This document shows positions 57,083 to 64,000 of a stretch of DNA of 64,000 nucleotides, piece by piece (the stretch's first letter is position 1; every line of letters starts with the position of its first letter). The notes beneath the pieces are model-generated. The model was not told the origin of the DNA, did no database searches, and was given only the letters and a program-made list of their open reading frames with translations. Origin of the DNA: Xylanimonas allomyrinae (GTDB lineage Bacteria > Actinomycetota > Actinomycetes > Actinomycetales > Cellulomonadaceae); NCBI RefSeq assembly GCF_004135345.1, contig NZ_CP035495.1:2976001-3040000 (forward strand), given 5' to 3'. The position numbers and the translations under genes were made by a program.

Positions 57083-57335
57083 CGTGGCGATCTGGAGCAG
57101 CGTCCGCGCGGGGCACACCTCGTTGTCTGCGCGCCGACGCCGTCGCGCCCGCGCGCACGTCGCTGTCCCTGGTGACTCCGCTCTCGCCGGCGAGGCACAC
57201 CGCGCTCACAGCCGACCCGGCATGCTCGGACCTCTCCCCGATCGGCAAGAGGTGCGGGACCGGCGGGGGCGCCGCTTCGGTGCGCCGGCCGGAAACCCTT
57301 CCTGCTTTCGGAGCACGGGAGCGAGGCTGCGCTGA
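57083..57335 (+). pseudogene. Possible remnant of a HipA-like kinase gene
   Basis: Directly after the HipB-like gene, the plus strand frame ending at 57335 reads VAIWSSVRAGHTSL near 57087 and LPDRQEVRDRRGRRFGAPAG near 57238-57300. These resemble the N-terminal region of HipA toxins (a W-x-G-x3-G strand, and LLPD-x-E-x-R-x-R-x-x-RRFG). There is no kinase domain, the frame stops early, and downstream to 57507 no reading frame is convincing; another frame reads FLLSEHGSEAALMRARAQKA. I read the 458-bp stretch 57050-57507 as a degraded toxin gene, with low certainty. Confidence 0.3.
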
Positions 57336-57507
57336 TGCGGGCACGAGCGGCTCAGAAAGCGGTGAGCGACGTCTTCGACTCGATTCTCGGGCAATACGCG
57401 ACAGAGCCGCCCGCGAGCGTCGGCTGTCGGCTTATGTGTCAGGCCACTGCGCTAGAACCATCAGCATGCTCTAGGCCGCAGTCCCCACCAGGAAGGGGTT
57501 GAGTCAG

Positions 57508-60503
57508 GTGATGTGCACCCACGCGGGGCACCTGTCCGCCCCGGCGCGCGCCGTCTGGGCGAAGAGCTGGCCGATGCACGGCGCCGAGCTGCGGTTCTGG
57601 TCGCCGCTGTGGCAGCACCTGCACGATGCCGCCGGGATCGCCGGCAGGCTCTGGGACGAGTGGCTCCCGCCGTCGGTCACGCGCCAGATCGCGCAGGCCG
57701 CAGGGGGCGAGCCCGGTGGCCGCGCGCTCGTGTGCTTCCTCGCCGGGGTGCACGACATCGGCAAGGCCACCCCTGCATTCGCCGTCCAGGTGCCCGCGTT
57801 GCGCGACGAGATGGTCCAGGCAGGGCTCGGCATGCCGTTGGTGCTGGCGGCACGAGCGACGTGCAAGCACGGACTGGCCGGGCAGGTGATCCTCGAGGCG
57901 TGGCTCGAGGCTCGCGCCGGCTGGACCAGGCCGCAGGCGCGCGCGTTCGCGTCCGTCGTCGGCGGGCATCACGGGATCCCGCCGTCGGACGGCGAGGCGC
58001 AGGCCGCGCGTGCGCCGACCGCCGCGAACGAGGAACTGCTGGGCGGGGCCGCGTGGCGCGACGTCCAAGCCGAGCTGCTGGACCACATGGCAGGCAGGGT
58101 CGGGGCGTCGTCGTACCTCGACGGCGAGGCGTGGCGCACGCTCCCGCGACCGGTGCTGGCGCTGGCGCTCGCGGTCGTCGTCGTCGCGGACTGGCTCGCC
58201 TCGAACCAGGACCTGTTCCCGCTCGTCGACGTGGAGGGGGATCGCAGGCCGCTCGCGCAGCCGGACGGTGACGACGACGCCCGCCTCGACGCAGCGTGGC
58301 GTGGTGTGGCGCTGCCCGCGCCGTGGTCGCCGAGCCAGGTCGAGGGCGCCGCCGCGGAGCTGCTGCGCGCCCGGTTCGACCTGCCGCCGTCCGCGAGCGC
58401 CCGCCCCGTGCAGGAGGCCGCCGTCGCGGCGGCTCGCGCGATGGACCCGGCGGGGATCCTCGTGATCGAGGCGCCGATGGGGAGGGCAAGACGGAGGCCG
58501 CGATGCTCGCTGCGGAGATCCTGGCTGGGCGCGGCGGGGCCGGTGGTGTGGTGGTCGCGCTCCCGACGCAGGCGACGTCGGACGCCATGTTCCGCCGGGT
58601 GATGCGGTGGGTCGCGCACCAGTCGGTCACGCGCACGGGCGCGGACGTGCTCACGGGCGACGATGCGGGGAGCGGCGAGCGCCGGTCGGTGTTCCTCGCC
58701 CATGGCAAGGCGTGGCTCAACCCGGACTACGACGACGTGCCGCGGGGTCGGGCGCCGGTGCTCGACGTGGGCCGGGACGAGGGCCACGCGTCGCAGACTG
58801 GCGACGGGGGCGTCTATGTCGACGGCTGGATGCGCGGGCCGCGCAAGGGTGTCCTCGCGGACTTCGTGGTGGGCACGATCGACCAGGTCCTGTTCGCGGC
58901 TCTCGCGTCGCGTCATGTCGCGCTGCGTCATCTGGCGTTCGCGCGCAAGGTGGTGGTGCTCGACGAGGTGCACTCGTTCGACGCGTTCATGAACGTCTAC
59001 CTGGTGCGTGCCCTGGAGTGGCTGGGTGCGTACGGGGTGCCCGTCGTCGCGCTGTCGGCCACGCTCCCGAGCGCGCTGCGCGACACGCTGGTCGACGCGT
59101 ACGAGCGCGGGCGGTCCATGGCGGTTCCGGCCGTGGCTGAGGAGGGCGGACGCCGCCGACGCCGCCGTCGTGGGTCCGCCGACGGCGAGGGGGTCGCGGC
59201 CGGTGGCGGCGCGGCTGACGGGCCGGCGCTGCCGTCCTCGGTGCTCACCTTCACCCGTGCGGGTGTGGCCGAGCGGCTCGTGCCCGCGACGTCGGACAGG
59301 CGGCAGCGCGTGCGGGTCGAGACGGCGGAGGAGCGCGAGGTCCTGACGCTGCTCGACGAGGCGCTCGCGGGTGGCGGGTGCGCGATGGTCGTCCGGAACA
59401 CGGTGCGCAGCGCCCAGCGGACGTTCCGTGAGGTGCGTGCACGGTACGCGTCGGACGACGCGACCCAGGTCGTGCTCCTGCACTCGCGGTTCCTCGCCTG
59501 CGAGCGCACGGCCCGCGAGGCCGCGCTGGTCCAGATGCTGGGCCCGCCGCAGGCCGACGGCGGCCGGGGCGGGCGCCCGCAACGGCTGGTGGTCGTCGGG
59601 ACGCAGGTCGTCGAGCAGAGCCTCGACATCGACGTCGACCTGCTCGTGACCGACCTGGCACCCACGGACCTGCTGCTGCAGCGCATCGGTCGCCTGCACC
59701 GCCATCAGGAGCGGCCGCCGGAGCATCGCCCCGAGCGGGTGCGTGAGCCGCGGGCGGTCGTCGTCGGCGTCGAGGACTGGCGGGCGGATCCGGTGGTCGC
59801 GGACGGCGGCAGCCGCGCGGTGTACGGCGAGCATCTGCTGTTGCGTGCCGCCGCCCAGGTTCTCGACGTCGTCGCCGCGGGTGGCGTGGTCGACCTGCCT
59901 GCGGACATCCCGCGGCTTGTCGAGGTCGCCTACGGTGACGCCGTGCTCGGTCCGCCGACGTGGCAGGTCGCGATGGCGAGGGCGCGGCGAGCGCACGACG
60001 CGGGCGTCGCGGAGCGTGAGGACCGTGCGGGTGTCTTCTGCCTGCCGGCGCCGGACTCGCCGCGGTTCGGGCTGTCCGGCTGGCTGGACGGTCACGTGGG
60101 CGAGGCCGACGTGGCGGGCGCCCGCGCACAGGTCCGTGACGGCGAGGACTCGATCGAGGTGCTCGTGGTCCAGGAGGACGCGGCCGGGGCGTGGCGTGTC
60201 CCGGACTGGTTGGAGACGCCCGTCAGGGGAGAGCTTCTGCCGCGGAGCGAGGCGCCCCGGGCCGCCGTCCGCCGTGTGCTGGCCGGCGCTGCCGTCAGGC
60301 TGCCCAGGGCGGTCGCTGCCGGCCGTCACGGGGACGCCCTCATCGACCTGCTGCAGAGTCTCGACGTCGAGGCGTGGCAGGAGGCACCCGAGCTTGCCGG
60401 GCAGCTGGTGCTGCCCTTCGACGACGAGCGCCGGGCCGCCGTGCCCGGGTTCGTGCTGACCTACGACCCGGAGACGGGCCTCGACGCGGAGCGTGACGGA
60501 TGA
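57508..60503 (+). CDS. cas3: CRISPR-associated helicase/nuclease Cas3 (type I-E), frameshifted at Walker A
   Basis: Predicted 998 aa after restoring one base. GTG 57508 lies 9 nt after GGAAGGGG; ATG 57511 is an alternative. The HD nuclease domain has GVHDIGKATPAFA (His82-Asp83), CKHGLAGQ and VVGGHHGIPP. The helicase has EAPMGEGKTEAAM (Walker A), VVLDEVHSFDAFMN (DEVH box), LSATLPSALR, and VVGTQVVEQSLDIDVDLLVTDLAPTDLLLQRIGRLHRH (motifs V-VI). The frame breaks exactly inside Walker A at the G4 run 58479-58482. Cas3 is recruited by Cascade to nick and degrade target DNA. The stop overlaps the casA start by 4 nt. If the break were real the helicase would be inactive. Confidence 0.9.
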
Positions 60504-62170
60504 GCGATCTTCACTTCAACCTCGTGGACGAGCCCTGGATCCCGGTGCTCTCCACGCAAGGCCGCGCGAGCGAGGTGTCGCTGCGCGAGGTCTTCCACCG
60601 GGCGCGCGACGTCGTGACGCTCACCGGGGAGCTGCCCACGCAGTCGGTGGCGTTGCTGCGGCTGCTGCTGGCCGTCCTGCACCGGGCGGTGGAGGGCCCG
60701 GTGAGGCTTGAGGACTGGGCGGAGGTGCGAGATCGCTGGGACGAGACGGTCGAGGACGTCGACTCCTACCTCGACGACTGGCACGACCGGTTCTGGATGC
60801 AGCATCCCGCCCAGCCCTTCATGCAGGTTCCGGACCTGCGCACGGCCAAGGACGAGGTCTTCGGCCTGGAACGCATCGTGTGCGACGGCCCGGGGACGTC
60901 CACGTTCCTGACGACGCGGGTCGGTGCCGCGCTCCAGACGGCGTCGTGGCCGGAGGCGGCCCGCTGGCTGGTCCACGTGCACGCCTACGACGTCTCAGGG
61001 ATCCACTCGGGTGCTGTCGGCGACCCCCGCGTCAAGGGAGGGAAGGGCTACGGCATCGGCACCGGCTGGGCGGGTCAGATCGGAGCGCTCCACCTGGTGG
61101 GCGACGACCTGCGCGAGACGCTGCTGCTCAACCTCCTCGTCCCCGGGGCCGCAGGCATGGAGGTCGACGCCGGCGCGGACCTGCCCGTGTGGGAGCGGCC
61201 CCCGCTCGGTGTGCTCCCCGAGGGCTGGCATCCCGACGACGGCGCCGACCAGGCCTACCGCCGTCCGCGCGGTCCCGTCGACCTGTACACCTGGCCGACC
61301 CGCCGCATCCGGCTCGAGGGGACGCCCGAGCGGGCGACCGGCGTCGTCAACGCCCAGGGTGACCGTGCGACGCCGCACAACCGCTTCACGGTCGAGCCGA
61401 TGACGGCCTGGCGGCACTCGGACCCGCAGACCAAGAAGTTCGGGCACGACACCTACATGCCGCTCAAGCACGAGCGGTCCCGTGCCGCCTGGCGGGGGTT
61501 GGAGGCCCTGCTGCCCCGCACCAGCCACCCCGCCAAGGACGGCGGCCCCGTCCGGCGGCGCCCGCCCGCGCTCGCCGAGTGGGCCGCGCAGCTCGGCACC
61601 GCGGAGCTGGTCGGCCCGGGGCTGCTGCGCTGGCGCGCGGTCGGGATCGAGTACGGATCCAACGAGTCGGTGTACGACGAGATCGTCGCCGACGAGCTCG
61701 CCCTCCCGGCGGCGCTCTTCACCGACCACGAGCTTGCGCAGCTTGCCGTCGACGCCGTGGACGCGGCGGAGAAGGCCGTCTTCGCCCTGGGCAGCCTCGC
61801 CCAGAACGTGGCCCTCGCCGCCGGGGGTTCCACCGAGTCGGACGCGCCGCGCACGCGAGTGGCCACACGGGCCTACGCCGAGCTCGACCCCGAGTTCCGC
61901 ACCTGGCTCCGGACGCTGACGGCCGGCGCCGACCCGCTGGAGCGTCGCGCGGCCTGGCACCGGTCGGTGCTGTGGCTCGTGAACGACCTCGCCGACGAGG
62001 AGGTCGACGACGCCGGGCCTGCCGCGCTCGTGGGTCGCACCGCGGGCGGGCAGTTCCGTGACGCGGGCCTCGCCCTGCACTGGTTCCGCAAGAAGGTCCG
62101 TGACGTGCTGCCGCACGCATTCGCCCCCCACCCCCCGACAGCGCCGTCGAACCCCGAGGAGACACCATGA
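60500..62170 (+). CDS. casA: Type I-E Cascade large subunit Cse1/Cas8e
   Basis: Predicted 556 aa. MSDLHFNLVDEPWIPVL is the family opening, and HPAQPFMQVPDL, GIHSGAVGDPRVKGGKGYGIGTGWAG and TGVVNAQGDRATPHNRF continue the Cse1 pattern. It recognises the PAM and binds the 5' end of the crRNA region in Cascade, and recruits Cas3. The ATG overlaps the cas3 stop (ATGA) and its own stop overlaps the casB start, so the four cas genes are one translationally coupled unit. Confidence 0.93.
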   Translation: MSDLHFNLVDEPWIPVLSTQGRASEVSLREVFHRARDVVTLTGELPTQSVALLRLLLAVLHRAVEGPVRLEDWAEVRDRWDETVEDVDSYLDDWHDRFWMQHPAQPFMQVPDLRTAKDEVFGLERIVCDGPGTSTFLTTRVGAALQTASWPEAARWLVHVHAYDVSGIHSGAVGDPRVKGGKGYGIGTGWAGQIGALHLVGDDLRETLLLNLLVPGAAGMEVDAGADLPVWERPPLGVLPEGWHPDDGADQAYRRPRGPVDLYTWPTRRIRLEGTPERATGVVNAQGDRATPHNRFTVEPMTAWRHSDPQTKKFGHDTYMPLKHERSRAAWRGLEALLPRTSHPAKDGGPVRRRPPALAEWAAQLGTAELVGPGLLRWRAVGIEYGSNESVYDEIVADELALPAALFTDHELAQLAVDAVDAAEKAVFALGSLAQNVALAAGGSTESDAPRTRVATRAYAELDPEFRTWLRTLTAGADPLERRAAWHRSVLWLVNDLADEEVDDAGPAALVGRTAGGQFRDAGLALHWFRKKVRDVLPHAFAPHPPTAPSNPEETP

Positions 62171-62876
62171 GCCATCCGCTCGCACCGATCACCGCCGCAG
62201 GCGGGCCAGACGGGCGGGGACCTGCCCCGGGTCGACGCCGCCCCGGGACCGCGTGCGGAGCCTCGTCGCGTCTCGCGCCTCCGCGCTGGCGGCGTCACGG
62301 CACCGGCCTCCGACGATCGCGATGCTCGCGCGCCTGCGGGCGAACCTGGGCCGTGAGCCCGGCGTCGACCCCACGATCTGGGCGATGACGATCGACGACG
62401 TGTCGAACGAGGCGAAGAGCGACACGCCCACGCGTGAGGAGCGTTCGGTGCACCTCGCGATGACCTTGTTCGCGGCGCACCAGCAGTCGCGTCCGAACGG
62501 TGTGCACCTGCCCAGCGTCGGTCTCGGCCAGGCGATCGCCCGCCTCGACCGGGCCGTCACCGGGGGTGACGGCGACGGGACGTCGTCCGTGCGACGCCGG
62601 TTCGACGCCGCCGTCACCAGCGCCACCCTGCCCGAGATCGCCCACCACCTGCGTGGTCTCGTCGGGCAGCTTCGCAGCGCCGACGTCGGGCTCGACTACG
62701 GCCTGCTCGCGCAGGACCTGTGGGACTTCCAGCAGCCGGGTCGCACCGACGACGTCCGGCGCCGCTGGGCACGCCAGTACTACCGCCTCGACCGTCAGGC
62801 CGCGGCAGACGATTCGAGCACCACCGAGAGCACCACTGAGAGCACCACCGAGAGCACCGCCGAGGAGCACTTGTGA
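62167..62876 (+). CDS. casB: Type I-E Cascade small subunit Cse2/Cas11, frameshifted near the 5' end
   Basis: Predicted 236 aa after restoring one base in the G4 run near 62216-62219. ATG 62167 starts MSHPLAPITAAGGPDGRG; the second frame carries the recognisable Cse2 body: RPPTIAMLARLRANLGREPGVDP, EERSVHLAMTLFAAHQQS, LDRAVTGGDGDGTSSVRRRFDAAV and LDYGLLAQDLWDFQQPG...RRWARQYYR. It forms the small-subunit pair that stabilises the R-loop. The last 20 residues are STTE repeats (62815-62866), not part of the usual Cse2 core. The stop overlaps the casC GTG. Confidence 0.87.
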
Positions 62877-64000
62877 CCCGCACGATCGTGGACGTCCACC
62901 TGCTGCAGACCGTCCCCCCGAGCAACCTCAACCGTGACGACACCGGATCGCCCAAGACGGCGACCTACGGCGGCGTCCGGCGCGCCAGGGTGTCGTCCCA
63001 GGCATGGAAGCGCGCCACCCGCCAGGCGTTCCGTGACCACCTGGACGCCTCCGAGCTCGGGGTGCGGACCAAGCGCGTCGTCGAGCTTCTCGGCGAGAGG
63101 ATCGGCACGATCGACGCCGACCTCGCCGGTGACCAGGCCCTGGCCGCGGCACAGAGCGTGCTCACGGCGGCCGGCATCTCCGTGAAGGAGCCGCGCACCA
63201 AGAAGGGCGCCCCCGCCGAGTCGGGGTACCTGCTCTTCCTGTCGGAGCAGCAGATCGACGCCCTCGCCCACCTGGCGGTCGAGGCTGCCGTGGCCGGGCA
63301 GGCGCCCGCCAAGGCGGATGCGCAGGCGCTCGTCAAGGGCAAGAACTCGATCGACCTGGCCCTGTTCGGCCGTATGGTCGCCGACGTCACCGACCTCAAC
63401 GTGGACGCCTCGTGCCAGGTCGCGCACGCACTGTCGACCCACGCCGTCGAGACGGAGTACGACTACTTCACCGCCGTCGACGACCACAAGGCCGCCGACG
63501 CCGAGGAGGACCACGGCGCCGGGATGATCGGCACGGTCGAGTTCAACTCGGCCACGCTCTACCGCTACGCGACCGTCGACGTCGACCTCCTGGCCGCGAA
63601 CCTGGGGGACGTCACCGCCACCGAGCGTGCCGTGCGCGCGTTCCTCGAGGCGTTCGTGAAGTCGATGCCGACCGGCAAGCAGAACACCTTCGCCAACCGG
63701 ACGCTGCCCGACGCCGTCGTGATCAGCGTCCGCGAGGACCAGCCGGTCTCGTACGTGGGCGCCTTCGAAGAGGCGGTCACGGAGACGATCGACGGCGGCC
63801 GCGTGCGCCGATCGGCGCAGAAGCTCGCCGACTACGCGCGCGACGTCGCGGACGCCTACGGCGACGGCTCCGTCGTCAAGACGTGGGTCGTCGGCATCGG
63901 GTCGGCCGCGGAGCCGCTCGAGGCGCTCGGCGAGCGTGCCGGGTTGGACGCCACCATCGACGCGGCCGTCTCACTGGTGTCCGCGCGGCTGGCTCCCGCG
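62873..64000 (+). CDS. casC: Type I-E Cascade backbone subunit Cas7e (cut by window edge)
   Basis: GTG 62873 overlaps the casB stop (GTGA). The visible 376 codons read MTRTIVDVHLLQTVPPSNLN, GGVRRARVSSQAWKRATRQAF, SIDLALFGRMVAD, THAVETEYDYFTAVDD and GMIGTVEFNSATLYRYAT, the standard Cas7e order, and KSMPTGKQNTFANRTLPD with VSYVGAFEEAV. Six copies coat the crRNA spacer in Cascade. The frame is open to the window end; by family length only a few C-terminal residues should be missing. casD, casE, cas1, cas2 and a main array are expected to the right. Confidence 0.95.
   Translation, partial: MTRTIVDVHLLQTVPPSNLNRDDTGSPKTATYGGVRRARVSSQAWKRATRQAFRDHLDASELGVRTKRVVELLGERIGTIDADLAGDQALAAAQSVLTAAGISVKEPRTKKGAPAESGYLLFLSEQQIDALAHLAVEAAVAGQAPAKADAQALVKGKNSIDLALFGRMVADVTDLNVDASCQVAHALSTHAVETEYDYFTAVDDHKAADAEEDHGAGMIGTVEFNSATLYRYATVDVDLLAANLGDVTATERAVRAFLEAFVKSMPTGKQNTFANRTLPDAVVISVREDQPVSYVGAFEEAVTETIDGGRVRRSAQKLADYARDVADAYGDGSVVKTWVVGIGSAAEPLEALGERAGLDATIDAAVSLVSARLAPA

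Overview
The window is about 73% G+C, gene-dense, and reads as one chromosomal segment of a facultatively anaerobic actinobacterium. Protein flavour (class III ribonucleotide reductase, fumarate-reductase-like pair, gluconate uptake, LPXTG surface proteins, type I-E CRISPR) suggests Micrococcales, for example a Cellulomonas/Oerskovia-type genome; this placement is inference, since no rRNA is present and I recognised no tRNA.

Layout: 1-7.6 kb holds a partial histidine phosphatase, a large RecB-like nuclease/helicase, a RibD-domain reductase, YchJ, an MFS exporter and an alpha/beta hydrolase. 7.8-11 kb holds an NlpC/P60 hydrolase and a sulfur-stress operon (FAD-disulfide reductase/rhodanese, CstR-like repressor, 53-aa Cys-rich protein) behind a palindromic operator. 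11-18.9 kb is mixed housekeeping: DUF1697, HIT-like, a two-component system, a uridine-kinase-like protein with a broken P-loop, a VOC protein and a fumarase-superfamily lyase. 18.9-23.8 kb has an APC permease with a VGT tandem-repeat loop and, divergently, a TetR-ABC exporter operon with two palindromic operators. 24.1-36.5 kb is dominated by two tandem paralogous giant surface proteins (about 2026 aa each: signal peptide, VWA domain, pilin-type beta-domain repeats, LPXTG anchor). 36.6-39.3 kb is the anaerobic NTP reductase operon nrdD-nrdG behind a pair of NrdR-box-like sites. 39.3-51 kb carries a glycerol-type aquaporin, SDR, PH-domain protein, phosphatase, DNA glycosylase, RNase HI, ferritin-VIT transporter, the gluconate locus (gntK-gntP / FadR-type regulator) and two MFS exporters. 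51-56.4 kb has two small acetyltransferases, a fumarate-reductase-type flavoprotein/iron-sulfur pair without membrane anchor, and phosphoglucomutase. 56.5-64 kb is a type I-E CRISPR-Cas edge: a possible two-repeat CRISPR relic, an orphan HipB-like regulator with a decayed partner, then cas3-casA-casB-casC joined by 4-nt overlaps and running off the right end.

A cross-cutting observation: nine otherwise ordinary genes are each broken by what looks like exactly one missing base at or next to a G or C homopolymer (near 8032, 10500, 35427, 41226, 44094, 47564, 49735, 58480 and 62217). Restoring one base in each case gives full-length proteins, most with the 4-nt stop/start overlap typical here. 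This is best explained by homopolymer undercalling in the assembly, not by nine independent pseudogenes, so these genes are described as probably functional.
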